The notes under the pieces: generated by a model | What the model saw: only the letters and a program-made list of their open reading frames with translations | Database searches by the model: none | Told to the model about the DNA's origin: nothing | NCBI GenBank assembly: GCA_963932145.1 | Contig: OZ010588.1 | Location: 102,900,495-102,964,494 of the forward strand | Length of the DNA stretch: 64,000 nucleotides | Direction of reading: 5' to 3' | From: Acanthosepion lycidas | Lineage: Eukaryota; Mollusca; Cephalopoda; Sepiida; Sepiidae | Made by a program: the position numbers and the translations under genes | Part shown: one piece after another, positions 15,301 to 30,300 of the stretch | Layout of the letters: the number at the start of each line of letters is the position of its first letter | Position numbering within the stretch: position 1 is the stretch's first letter

Positions 15301-18289
15301 GATCTCCAGGTCCTTTTATTTGGACGACTTCTCGAAAGTTTTCATTGAGTTGTTTCTCTCAGATGGTACTACTATGTCAATTTCTTGTCTTTTATATCAG
15401 GACTGTCGGCTTTTATTTCACTGTCAATTTGGATTGGCATGTCCCAGAGGATAATTAAATCGCTATTTTGGGTAACTGTGTCTGGTTGGTGCTCATACCA
15501 TCTCTCAGTGGTTTCGATTTTCTGCTTCTTGCATATCTTCCAGTGCACATGTGTCACTACCGTGTTATGTCTGTGAGAATATTCATTTTATGCCAGTTCC
15601 GGATATCCTGAGATAATATGGTCGACATCATATTTTCCGCAGATCCTGCATTTCGGATTACTTGCATCTCAGATTATTTGACAGCGATAGGATCTGGTTG
15701 CGAGGCTTTGGTCCTGAGCTACAATAATTAGGCCTTCTGTCTCAGATTTCATCCCGGTGCTCCTCAGTCACCGATGTGTTTTCTGCTGGTCCACATCTGC
15801 TTAATTCGTTACTTTTAGGTATTTGCCACGCAACGACTTGTCCTCCAGGTCTTATGGTAATTTCATTTGGCTAAGTTGTTTTCCTTTCTATTTCACTCAT
15901 TTGGCATTATAGTATTCGCTTAGTTTTTTTGTTGGTAGGATTTCAGGTATATTAAGCTGTTTCTTGAATAGTGCAATTTCTTTGTTGATGGAATGGATTT
16001 GGTGCTTTACTATTTGTAGGAAAGGGTCATTGGTTTTTGTGAAGTGTGTTTCCAATCCGATTGTTGTAGTTTTTAGAGTTAATTCAAGGTAAATTAGACC
16101 GCGACCTCCTAAAGCTCTTGGTATGTACAGCCCATCAACATTTGATTTCTCATTTGGTCAAGTTGTTTTGCTTTCTGTTTTACTCGTTTGGCGTAGATGG
16201 TATTCGCTTCGTTTTTTGTTGGTAGGATTTCGGGTATATTAAGCTGTTTCTTGAAGAAGGCAATTTCTTTGTTGATGGATGGATTTGGTGCTTTACTATT
16301 TGTAGGAGAGGGTCATTGGTTTTTGTAATGTATACTTTCAATCCGATTGTTGTCATTTTTAGAGTTGAATTAGAACTCGGCCTCTTCTAAAATTCTTGGT
16401 ACATACAGTCTATCAACATCTTATTTCGTGTGGTACATCCTCATTTGGATTAGCATTTTTCTGGTCTTGGCGTCCAATCTTTTAATGTCATTCAACTTCC
16501 ATTTAATACTTGACGACGTATGTTACTACGGGTATAGCTGATGTGTTGATAGTCTTCATTTTATTGGCCCTATTAAGTTTGTTTCCTAATATCAAACGGA
16601 CACTTCTGTAACATTGTTTTTCGTATATTTTTCTTCATAATGTTATATTCCATATTCTTCATTAATTCCATCTATAGTTTTCGTTAGTCTAGCGCCTTTG
16701 AATGTGGCTTTGGCACATTTGTCGATTCTGAACTTCCATCCTAATGTCTTTGCTGAAGGTCTTGACAGTGATGAGTAGGTTTTTCTGCTGGTTGTCATCC
16801 TTAGCAAACATTTTATGGTGGTCAATATAGAATAGGTGATTCCGTTTGCCATTTTGTGAATTGTATCCGTGGCTACTGTTGCTCGGTAGGCAGTTGAATG
16901 GCGCTAATGCAAGGTAGAAGTGTAGTGGTGACAATGAATCTCCTTGGAAAATTCCGCTGTTGATGTTGATTGCTCTCGATTTTAATGACCCATTTGTATC
17001 GTTTAGCTTTAGTGTAGTCTTCCAGTTTTTCATGCTCTCCGTTATGAATTTTACCGTTGTGGAGCATACTCTCTATATTTTTAGGCTCTTCTCTATCCAT
17101 AAGTATGGAACACCGTCGAACACCTTTCTGTAGTCGATCCATACTGTCTCTAAGTTTCTTTTTCTTTGCTTTCACCTCTTTTGTTTTATTGATAATTAGT
17201 TGGTCCTTGCACCCGTAACTTCATCTTTACATCACTTCTGTTCTGCAGGGACTAAATTGTTTTGTTTTTTGTTTTTTTCAAGGAAGTTTTATGTCCTCTC
17301 GGTTATGATAGAAGTGGGGATCTTGTACATTGTTGGTAGGCAGGTGATAGGCCTAAAATTCGTCTGGTTCTGCATCGCTTCTGTTTTGGGGAGTAGGTAT
17401 GTTACTCCACACATGAGTTATTTGGGGCATTTTTCTGGGTTTATGATTATATCATTGTATGCCCATGCGAGATCTTGGGGGTGCTAGATAGGTATTTTTT
17501 ATCCAAAAATTGACTATTCGGTCTATTCCTGGTGCTTTCCAGTTTGGAATTTTGCAGATGGCAGCGGTTGTTTCAGTAATATTGATATCAGTTCATTAGA
17601 TTACTAATAAATAAATTATTATTATTATTATTATTATCATTATTATTATTATTATTTCCTTTTTTTCTGATGTGTACTCATTTCTTTCCGGGTCCCGTCT
17701 AGGGACCTAAAGTTAAAAATGGCATCATGACCTTTTCCACTGAAAAAAAATATATATTTTACATGGACAAAGCCCTTCGTAAGATGTGGGCTGTACTCGT
17801 GAGAACAATTTTTTGTATTTCTTTCAGGCATGGGCATTCAGGAATCCCTTCAATTAGTCTACTGGAATCTTTTCCAACCAATTCGAGGGCTCCAATTACA
17901 ACGAGGATTATTATTATCATCACCATCATCATCATCATCATTATTATGATTATTATTATTATTATTTAACAGATAAAGATGACCGTGATTTAAGAAGAGA
18001 AAAACAATGGTTAATACATCGACAGTGTTTTTTAATCATTTGGATCCAAGTCACTAAGAAGGAATGGGTTACTGAGTGTAACAGAATATGAGAAAATAAT
18101 ACACCATTAAAGAGGAGGAAGAATAAAACAACAGGAAGGTAACGATTGACATTGCGTTTAAATTTTTGAAGATCAACGTTGACAGGTATGCAAGAAGCTG
18201 GAAGAGAGTTCCACAAAATCTTCTTCAAAATGATTGACGTAACTCTTCCAATATCTTGCAACACTCAGACAAGAAAAATTTCATACAAG

Positions 18290-18346
<57 letters not shown>

Positions 18347-21300
18347 TACAAGTCTTTGTACAAACATCATTTGGCTAGAGAAAAACGGTTGTACTTGTAA
18401 TCATCGCGTCAAAATGAAGGAAAGGCAAGCAGCATAAATTGCATGTAACTCAAACGCAACATGATAGTGATTGTTCTCATCTTGAAATTTTTTGTTAGTT
18501 CATTAGTTAGTAACAGCAATTAATCAAATAATTAATCAAATAGTTTAGTATAAATCCTATGGAACTCTCCTGTTAATTTGTTCATTCCCCGGGGTCGGAG
18601 GTTTGTATAGGTTATTATTTTCATGCGTTTTAAGTGTTGAAAGGTCGCTGGATTCTGGATTTTTCTCAAGACAAAAAAAAAATAAATAAAAACCTTTTGT
18701 ACAAACGTCACGTTTGTACAAAAGGTTTGTATTTTTTTTTTTTTTTTTACATTTGTTATATTTGTATGTCATTTTTAACAATAATTTGAAAAAGACAGAC
18801 ACATACTGTTAAAATATTGGTAAACATTACCTGAAATCGTCTTAAATCGCACTCTTCTGTTGCAAAATATTGGAATTGTTACGTCAAACATTTTCTTTAT
18901 TATTATTATTATTTCCTTTGAATTCTGTTATATACTAATTTCCTTCCGGGTCCCAACCAGAGATCTACGGTCAGAAATTACATTTTCATTGTGTATTTAA
19001 AAAGAAAAAAGCAACCATGACCACATACATTTTACATAGATAAAGCCTTTCGTAAACTATGAACTATACTTGTGAGTACAATTCTTTGTATTTCTTTAAG
19101 ACATGGACTACCAAAGATTCCTTCAATGAGTCTATCGGACCCTTTTCCAATCAATCCTTGGGCTCCAACTACAACAGAAATTATTAATGTTCTCGTGTGC
19201 CACATTTTTAAGACTTCTACTTCAAGATCCTTGTATTTTCCTTGTATTTTGATAGTTTTTTGAAGATCTTCAACGATACATTACAGTCTGCAGGGACTAA
19301 CATGTCAATAAGAAAGCACATTCGGCTTCTGTGGTCTCAGCTTTATTATTATTATTATTATTATTATTAATGCATATGATATTTTGACAATTGGGTGAGG
19401 TGCTGAATTCAAACATAACATCCATCTTCCATAATGAACTTTAGGTTTACAATCGAAAATACAATATTCTACATAAAATTCAACTGTAAATGTGAAGAAA
19501 GGACAGATGATCATTTGAAGATTAAACACAATCTTAAACACAATCTTAAACACAATCTTAAACACAATCTTAAACACAATCTTAGCGTGAAACAAAACAC
19601 AAATTCTGGAATACAAAAGAAAACACAATAACTGATTAAAATTCAAATATTGAGAGCAACCGGAAGTCATGATGAGAACTTTCCTTTATTTAATTTTCGT
19701 GAATACAAACTAGATTTATGCCGTTTTAAGTTCCAGCAGTTGTCAGCCATCTTTCTTTTGCTGTAATGTGTGCTCTATGGAAGAAAGTTTTATTCTCCCA
19801 ATTGTATTTCCCCTGTTAAACATTATATAATAATACCGTATTTCACAAACGGAACGGAAAAGCTGAAAGAAAAAGGAATATCAAACATGCTTTGTTCTTA
19901 GATAGAGCTTTACGATGCTAAGTCGTACATATATTTATATATACATATATACATTTGTTCCATACAGAGATATTATAACATGTATGCAACAACAAGCAGT
20001 GTTTAAAAGAGGTACTTTCTCTATGAATCGAAGTCGTGTGATTTTTTCTGTAACACCTGCCACTGTGATCTAGGGATGTCCTTATTTTCTAAGCTTTACA
20101 TCACAACTCTCTTTCGTCGTTCTATATCCTTACATTATTCCAGCGGCCGTCACCTGACCCTTATGACTTTATCGCAGCGAAAGGGAGATAATCGCCTTTT
20201 TTATTCCTACAGTCCAATCTTCTTTGATAACGTTTTCTATAATCCCGAGAGAATCTTTTACCTTACTCGTCACTAACATAACCAATTCAAATTTCTATTG
20301 CAAATGTTTGCTGGCAATTGTTGGACAATCAGAATGATTGCTAAAGTGATTATATTCAAAAACGTTTTAATGAATTAGAACAAGACTATCATTATCAGCG
20401 TGGTCGATTTGTCAATTATCTGACTCGAGAGGTTATCTCAGCATGTGGCACCTTTGGAAAATGCCGGAAGACCATACTACGAGCTGACACAAGCCTTGCG
20501 ATTGAAATCAGGAAGCGAGATTTATTCAGAAGCCACAAATCATCGTGACCGATGGTTTCAGCCTACTGGCTTTGTTGATGACGTCAACTTACGCACTTTC
20601 TCCAATAAACTGTAACTAAGGACCTCTCAGAATATTATAGAATATTTGCTGTCGATGACATTTTTTGACCATCAGTTTATCTGGAAAAAAACAATGTAAT
20701 TATTAGCTTTTGATATATCCCGGGAAGGGATATATATTTGTTCGAAGTAACAAAGTGTTTGTTGACTACTGTCACCGGGAAGAACAATCTAGCAGGTAAT
20801 CGTAATGGACTAGTCCTCGTCGTAGTGGTAGGCAATAGGCGTAGGCAATAGGCGAAGACTATAGGCGTCGACCCTGTACCTCCACATCAGTCTATATTTA
20901 TGGCTGACACCAGCCAATCATATTACTGTAAGGAGGAACCCAGGTGTATGCATATTCATTAAATCAGTTTTTTAAAAAAATGTGTTGAAATTAATGCATG
21001 GAAGATTCCACTGCTCTATCAACACTCCTTCATAGTCAGCCTATGAACTTTTCAGTTCACCCTTGTTGGTTTTTGAGCAATCAAGAATTTGATAGTTTTA
21101 TCTGTTTTGTGCAGGAGGAATCAATGTGATCATTATGAGAAATTTAGCTATAAATAGTCGTTTTTAAAAAATAAAAAAAAATACTGAAGTTCTGTATAGA
21201 ACACTGTGAGGTTAATCAGCAGATTTGATTTGTTTTTATTTTAACGTCCCAAATTTAACCAAGAAAAGTATAAATACACTTGAACCAAAACCAATGTAAT

Positions 21301-24300
21301 CAGTTTTCTTTTATCTGGATACAAATGTCAACCTCAAGCACCGGTTGATAATGTTAATATCTCAACCACGTGACAGACGCCATATTGATTACGCTTCTCT
21401 TTGTCTAAGGACCAAGCGACAACGTTTGCGTTTTTTAATCTCGGTGTCGAGACTAGAAGTGACTTATCGCCATATTAACGACGTTTTCTTTTCCTTCTGT
21501 CACGTTGTGCTGTATAGATAGCTCAGGAATTCTCTTAGACTCGCCAATTATATGGTCCAATGAACACGCTAATTATTTTGCATGGATTTGAGACAAAGAC
21601 TCTGTCTATCAATTCTGACGGCCAAACTTTTAAAGCAATTATTGAGACAACGGCAATGTTAGTGTCTCTCGTAAGCCTTGTCGATTTGTTCTCGCTAGAA
21701 TAATCCACAAGTTGACAATAACTGAGTGAAGGGAATATTGATATTTATTGTATATAAAATACAATTACGGCACAAGGCCAAGAAGGGGGAGGCGTTGAGG
21801 CTGGTCGTCACTATCTTATACCTAGCTAATCTGATTCACGACCCATTCACTCATTACAATTTCCACATTCACCATAAAAACTCGTCCGTCCCCAATCAAT
21901 CCTCCATACACCATAATACCGCATCCTCTCAGGGGGGGGACCTACAAAACGCGCCCCATGAGGGGAGGGGATAGTTCTCATGTGATCAACCTTCCAGCAG
22001 AAATTAATAATAGACCTTCTTCTGCCAAAGCCTGCTATTTAAATGATCGTAGCCATTACCTAAACTGGTATAAGGCTACGGAAAATGCAGCTACAGAAAT
22101 AGGAGAGCGTATAAGCAAATGGTACTTTCCGTCTGTACGTCTAAATTGGGGGTTTTATTATTATTTACATTCGAACAAATATCTTCATCTTTGTTGTTAT
22201 TATCACAATGTTCCAGACGTTCTTCGGGCTTCCGTCGACCTGGGTAACCTTCAGTGATTCAAAGATTATTGACATTCTTAACAGTCGTGACAATATTCTC
22301 ATCTTTGTTATTATCTGGACGGTCTTCTTCAGGCATCTCTCTGAATCTCTCCTGCGTAACATTAGATTTCATTCAACCCCGAATTTTGTCAGTCACTGTT
22401 AACCGGAGTGTGTGAACGTCACCGGGGTCTCATCTAAACATTCTCTTGTGCGATGTTTCAAATTCTTCCCATCTCTTCTCTGGGGTTGCTGGTTATATGC
22501 CTGCCTCTCATATGATTCTTTCACAGGTTTGCATTCCAAGAAGAGCTTGGCCAATACACATGGATCGGCATTGGGCGGCTAATTATCTCAGCTCAACGTG
22601 GTACTTGGCTTTTACATGAATGTTTTTTCCTTACAAGAATATATTGCTGGTAATTCCTTTACGATGAAAATGCATTACTGTCACATCTATTACAAAAATG
22701 TATTTTTATGCTTCATAATATTTTGACCGCAGTTTGGGGGTTAACTATTCGCTTATAGCTGGGCCCTAACAGGTGTTACCATACCGGGTCAGCGTTGACC
22801 TGGGAACAACAGCAATCAAAACCTCTCGATCAGAGTCCTTGCTGCCGGATGTAGTTTATCGTCATGTCCATGACGGCGAATCTAATTTGAGGCATGTCTT
22901 CGTTGAATGCAGATTTTTGTAGGTGGACTACATTAGCGGCGTTTTATTGGGGGGGGGCGGGGGGAGCGTGTATCGACATTTTAGTTGCTCATGCGAAACT
23001 ATTCATCAGGATGGAACGGGCAATAAACACGGGATTTGCAATAAACAAGGCCCGAGAGATCTCGATCATGAGCGAAGCTCAACGGATGATCATGGCATCA
23101 CCTTTTTAATCCCAATCCCGAGAATACAAAGATTGAAAAAATCGGACGGTAAGTGAATGGGGGAGGTTAGATACACATGCACTCCCAGAACATGATACCA
23201 CAACATTCTGGAATACAACAGACAACTGATGATAACCGGCGAATATTGAATCAAAACTAAATGGAGAAAAGAAAATAACGTAGTCAGGAAATAAAACTGA
23301 ACAAGTCAACAAGCAATGTTGATAACAAAAAAATATATATATATCAGTTTAATGTCTTAAAAAGAAAATTACCAACTTTTTTTTATTTTTTATTTATATT
23401 TTTGTTTTTATGCTTTTTGTCGATTTTTGTTTTTGTTCTTTGATTTTACTTTTTATGATTATTACTTTTTGTTTTTATCTCTTTTTGTTTTTATCTTCTT
23501 TGTTTCTTTTCCAGTTTTGTCTTTTAAGATTTTTATGTTTTATTTTTTAATTATTGTTTATTGTTGGTTTGGTTTGGTTTTTCCTCAATGGCTTATTTAA
23601 TGCTGACATCATTTTTCACTGCTGGTAATAATTTTTTTCGAAAATGTATTACTGTTAATATTTTTTTGAAAAAAATATTGCTGGTAATAATTTTTTTCGA
23701 AAATGTATTACTGTTAATATTTTTTTTAAAAAAATATTGCTGGTAATAATTTTTTTCGAAAATGTATTGCTGTCAATATTTTTTTTTTAAATATTGCTGG
23801 TAATAATTTTTTTCGAAAATGTATTGATGTTAATATTTTTTTGAAAAAAATATTGCTGGTAATAATTTTTTTCTTCAAAAATTAATTGCTGTAATTTTTT
23901 TACAAAACGTATTGCTGTGTTTTTACACTTTCATAGCGTTTTCACCCCAGGTTGGGGATTAACTATTTGCCCATAGTTGGGACCCTATAAGGTGCTACCA
24001 CTCCAGGTCAGGGTAGACCTGGGAACACCAGCAATTAAGAGGTGTTTCCACGCTCCTCGAAGTCTCCCGATCAGAGGCCTTGATGTTGGATGTATTTTAT
24101 CGTCTTACCTAGGACGCTTTATTGTTGGTTTTCCTTTCTGCTTTTAGTTTTTGTTTTTCATGTTTTACGGATTTGTAAAGAAAATTATGTGTTTTTGCGA
24201 TCTTTTCTTTTTTACAGCTTATTCTGCTTTCAGTTTTTGATTGTTTTTTACTATCAGGTAACAATTTTGTTTTTGTTCTTTGATTTTATTTTTTCTGATT

Positions 24301-27300
24301 ATTGCTTTTTGTTTTTATCTTTTTTTGTTTCTTTTTCGTTTTTGGCTTTTGTTAAGATTTTTATGCTTTTTTACTTGTTTTTATTTTTGTTTTTATTTCT
24401 GTCTTTTGTTTTGCGGATATTTTTTTTACATTTTTATGTGTTTTTATGTCTTCTGTTTTATAGCTTATTGTCTTTTCAGGTTTTTATTGCTTTTTTTTAT
24501 TTTTATTAACTGTTTCATCTAAATTTGGAATTAAGGAACATTTCTGTAAATAAACAAAACTGTCTTTTACTTTTTTTGTTTTTTTTTGGGGGGGGGATAG
24601 AGATGACTTTTAGATTCCGAACATCTCAAAGTAAAGCTAAGATACGGCTATATATCTATATATTTACTAGAATTATTTAAATTTCGTTAGAAACAAAGAA
24701 AAGGAACAGAAAATGCGACACGGAAATTTGAAGATGCGTTGGCATAGCGAAATATGCCTTTTAAAAGCTAAGCAAAGTATTCAGAAACAAACATTCCATT
24801 AGAAACAAAGAAAAAATACTGAACTGTTATGTAATATCAGTCCTCCTAATTAGAAGAGAATATTGGACAATCTCATCACGGATAAAGAAGTGACTTGACA
24901 CAAAATAAATGTGGTTCTACAGAAGGATGCTGGAAATGACATGGACTGAACATATTAACAATGACAAAGATTTAAAGAAAATGAAAACAAAAAGAACACA
25001 TATTTAGCATCAGAAACAACTGAAATTTGTATGACGCATAATGAGGAAAGATGGTTTAGAAAATTTGACGCTCACAGGACATTGAAGGCAAGCAGGACAA
25101 AGGAAAGCAGTGAGTACTCTACCTAACGAGCTCGTGCGAATCTTTGGCAGAACAGGTTTTAGGAGAGACAGCAAAAAGAGAATCTTTACTAAGATCTATA
25201 AAGGAGCAGAAATTGTGGAGAGCAATAATCAGCCACGTCCTTAACGTACTCGATAAGAAGAAAACTCAATGAAGGTTAAGCTATTCGTGTTTTGAGTTAT
25301 ATGTCATTCTATTTTTAAGATATATCTTAGTATAATATATGCAAACTCAAATTTATCATTTTACTATTATATATGCATGTATACGTTGGATGTGCAAATA
25401 GTGTAATGGTTAACGGCTCGGAACGAAAACTTGACTAGCTGAGGTCATCACATTCACTTTCACACAAAGTTGGAAAAGTATGAATCCATATCTTCTCCCC
25501 ATAAGTATGCGTAAATAACGTGGAACACTGGTTAGCCTTGTTTCGACCAGGACAACACACAGCGTCTCAAGGACTCAAATTGAAACAGACTAGAGTGGGA
25601 ACCAAAGGACTTTGGTTGGCTATAACCATACGGTTCCAGATACTCTAGTACGACAATCCGGAACTTGAGAAGAACGAGCGGAAATCGTCTGTCAGGTAGG
25701 ACACTTTATTTTCGGTTGATCTCACAATCTCGATTGTTGCTGCTCAGATTGTTTTTCTTTTGTTGTGTTAAATATGTCTGACTATGATTCAGATAGGATA
25801 GACATAGAGAAAGAGGGGGCTGGACAAGGATTGCTGACAGACCTAAGAAAATTATTGGGTGGACCGAGGGTCCCGGCCTTTGATGGGAGTTCAAGGGATG
25901 TTAGGGACTGGCTGGCAGTCCTGGATAAGAGCCGCGTAATATATAGACTCTCAGACCAAGAGGCCCTATATTTGGCGTATGATGCCGCCAGAGGGAAAGC
26001 GTCTGAGTTTATAAAAGTACTCTTAGCCAGTGAACCTTACTTGACATGGGAAAGGTTGGAAGAATTATTAACTCGGGAGTTCGCTGACGAGGGGACGGCG
26101 ATAGAGGCCATGAGAGCACTCCTGAAGTTGACGCAGCTGAGCGACGAAACCCTTGGAGAATTGGGGACCCGAGCGGAGCTGTCGTCATTAGCTTTCCCAG
26201 AGGTAGTGAGAAATAATGCGGTCATGCAGGCCCAGTTGGCTGATCTGTATGTGGAAGCGCTCAGTGACGAGCGTGTTCGTCACGATGTTTTGAAGGAAGA
26301 ACCGCTAAGGTTATCGGCAGCAGTGGCGCTGGCCAAAGAGAGCCAGGGAGTTTGGGAGAAAGTAAAAAGAGGTGGGAAGAAGCAAGAGCTAAGTCGAGAT
26401 GTCGGAAGAAAGGGGGAAGGAGGTATACCCCCGCGTGGAATCGGAAAGTCAAGCTAGAGGTGGATGAGCCTGAGGTGTGGGAAGAAGATCCCACAAGAAA
26501 GGCTTGGTCAACAAGGCATGGGTTCTATAAGCCCACGCCGGGTCGATACAGGCTGGTCTGCTGGACATGTAGGCATGAGGACCACAGAGCAGCGGAATGT
26601 CCGACGAAGTGGGGTTTGCCCCCAGACTTTGAGTGGGATAAGTGTACTAGGTGTGGAAAGAAGGGACACCTGGCCAAGTGGTGCGGGTTAAAGAAAGCCG
26701 AGCCCAAAAGACAAAACCAGGGAAAAGCCAGCGGGAAGGGTGGCCCAGTTCAAAAGCAGGAAAGTAAAACGTTGGACATGTGGTCAGAAGAGCCACTTAG
26801 GTAGAGGGCAGGTTCCCCCAGGAATAAGGGAGAGGGTGGCCCAGTTGAAGAGAGGAAGAGTTAAATGTTGGATATGTGGTCAGGTGGGCCACTTTGCGGT
26901 AAACTGTCAAACAAGAAGGTGCTGGTTTTGTAGGAGACAAGGGCACCTGAAGAGGAACTGTATTCTTAGGAACAGCCGCAAGAGACCGGGAGGGGTCCAG
27001 CCGGGACCGCCCGGGTGCAGAAAACGCAGGACTCCCTCATATGAGAAGAATGAAAGGAGTTTGTTGCTACCGGCGCCTATGTCTGGGATGACCCAAGGGT
27101 GGGAACCCAGGAAAAGGAAAGCCCAAGTATTCTCTTCGCTGACGCAGGAGAAGGAGCAATCCTGTAGGGCAGAAATAGGGGGTAGGGCAGTGAAAGCCTT
27201 GATAGACGCAGGCGCGTCTGTTTCATTGCTGAGAGAGGAAGCATACTGGCGGGTGAAACGGAAGAAGCCATATAGAGGTCACGCAGGCAGATGGGGGCCC

Positions 27301-30300
27301 CCTGGAGACAAAAGGGATGGCGAGGCTCCCTGTGAGGATTGAGAAATTAAGAAGTACCCAGAGATTCTACGTAACCCCCAACCTGTGTACGGAAGCAATC
27401 TTTGGAGAAGATTGGCTTCAGAGCCAGAGGGCTCGGATAGAGTTCAACCCCACTGTGCTGGTAGTGAATGGCGAGAGAACGCCATTGGGATGCCCACTGG
27501 AAGAAGATATAACAATAGTGGTGGAGGAAGATGTAAAGCTACCCCCCAGAACGGCGGTGTCGGGAAAGGGTAGGCTAATGACAGGGAAGAAAATAGGAAA
27601 AGGAACCCTGCAATTGGTCCCTGTAGTAGAGATGGGCCTAGAAGAAAATGAGGTAACTCTGTGTGAGGCAGTAGTGGAGGCAGCTGAATTAGTGCCCATT
27701 ATGATGGTAAACCAGGACCAAAAGACGATAAAGGTTAAGAGAGGGGAAACTGCACAAGGAAACAACTATATAGTGAGTTTTGTCGACTGGCTAAGAAATT
27801 GGCCCGAGGCATTTGCAGTACCAGACAAGAAGGCTAAAACTGTGGCCGATTTGATAATAAGTGAAATCTTCCCTAGGTATGGCGCCCCTGTGCAATTGGT
27901 AACTGATAATGGCACAGAGAATATAAACAGCATAATGAGAGAAGTGCTGACAGGTTTGAATATAGAGCACGTAAAAACATCTCCGTGTCACCCCCAAGGA
28001 AACGTTAAAGTGGAAAGGTTTCATAGAACCTTGGGAGATGTGCTGGTCAAGCTGGCCAGAGAGAATACAGGAAATTGGGATTTGTACTTGATGCAGGCTC
28101 TGGCGGCCGTGAGGTTTACGATAAACGAAACCTCCAGATTTTCTCCTTACTTTATGTTGTTTGGCGGAGACGTGGTCCTGTCTGTGGATAACCTGTTGTA
28201 GCCCCGAAGAAAGTATATGGGAGAAGATCATCATCATTTGTTGCTGGAACAGCAACATAAAATATTTGTACAGGCCAGAAGAAGAATGAGAGAGTCAATG
28301 CTGAAAGAAAGGTAGTAGAATTCAAGGTTGGAGACCCTGTATACTATAAAATCCATCAGAGAGAAGGAAAGCTGGACCAAAGATGGGAACCATACTACCG
28401 GATAGTAGAGCAGACGGGTCCAGTATCATATGTAATATAGGATCAAGTGGCAGGACGAGCAAGGAGGGTCCATGTCAACAATCTGAAGAAGGCTGAAATA
28501 GCTAACCTGGAAATGAGCGAGCCGAGGCCTAAGAAGACAAGGACAAGGAAGGTAACTCTGGTTAAGCCGGAAGAAATGGAGACGGAAGAGGATTCCGAGG
28601 AAAATGAAGAGATAGATCGACTTGGCCAGATAGACGAAGCGATCCGAGTGACGGAGTTGGAACCCTCGACGGGGATCAGCGGCGTTCAGTCGTTGCCTGA
28701 ATCGGTGCAGAGAAGACACTGTGATGTCACCATCGCACCCCCATGCCCAAAGAAAAGGAAGACAAAAACGAAGAGATCCAATCAAGCAGTCAAGGGCTCT
28801 AAAAAAGAGGCACCCTAAACAAGACGAGAATGGTGTGATTGAGAAGGGTGGAGAACCCCAAGTCTCAGTAGAACAAAGAAGGCTGTGCAAAATAGAAGCA
28901 CTCGGTGTCAACAGATAATGACACTGGCTCATCCAAAAACCTACTGGCTGACTGTGGTGGATGTGGATGGAGACTATGGTGTCGCGAGCTGCACCTCACG
29001 AAGGACGGAAGGAGATTACTGGCATTGCTAACGGGCCATCAGTGGTGTCATGAAGTACGACCTTGAAGTGGGAGCGCCACGCACCTGTCCGGACCATTCT
29101 GTCCGCTATGAGTTAGTTAGAGGATGGAAGACTTAGAAATTATGAAATAATTGAGTGAAGAATTGAACAAGACCGAATGGTTATGAAGAATAAAACAAGA
29201 GAATCTTGTTGCCTTGTAGAAATGATCAAAATGAAAGGGTTGATGATGATGATGATGATGATAGCTACACGAATGGTAGCAAGGTGCGAGATGGAAACAG
29301 AATACATAGCTTTAAATTCGGGTAGAACAAAATTCATGTTGCTAACAGCTGAAGAAGCTAGAAAGTGTAGAAATGATGCTCTAGGGAATTGTACATCGTT
29401 AAGCTCTATCTATATAGCTGGTAACCACAAAATGTGCATACTAGAATTGTTTGAAGGGAAGAAAGAGGGAATTAAGAGAACTTGTCAAGTATAGGTATCA
29501 GCAAACACGGCATTACCACAAGCTATCAGTGTGTCAGACGGGGTATGGGCAGTGGCCACATAGAAACCTATCAGCTTGTCTAGGGCATGTGGGGGAGAGT
29601 CTACAAGGACATTAAGAGTAAGGCCACTATTATCCCTGTTAAAGTTACCCATGGGATGTTCGGCATTTGGGATATATATTTCCTTACCCCCCTATTACCA
29701 GGAAGAAGAAAGATATGAAGAGAAAGATTCAATCGTAGAAATGATTGGCAGAAGCTTAGTCAATTGTACAGAGTTGTGGGAGCCAATAGTGAAGGGATTC
29801 GCCAATGTTACCTTGAATAAAATGCCAGTACTAATGAAGCCGATAGAAAAGATCGATATGGATCAATTGAGGGACAAGTTAGGTTTGTTGGGAAAAGAAG
29901 TTTTGGCTTGGGAAGATAATGAGCAGATCGCGATAAGTTGGTCGGCAATGATGGGTACATTCATAATTATAGCCATAGGGGGCACAGTAATATGGAAGAT
30001 TAGGAGTAAGAGGAAATTAACTAGCGATAATCAAATGAGCATGCAGCAACTCGAGTGGGAGATGCCGAGCAGTGTTCCTCACTCATACAAAATCGGCGAA
30101 GAGATTGCAGAAAGATCGGCGGAGGAGGCTGGCGTGAGAGCGACACGTGCGCGGAAAAAACCCCACAGCGGAGAGGAAAACATCGACCAAGAAGAACAAG
30201 CCATAATAACCACACACATGCACCGACAGGCACACGCACACATTACATTTGCATGTAGAACGAAGAAGATGAAAAGAACATTACATTTGCATGTAGAACA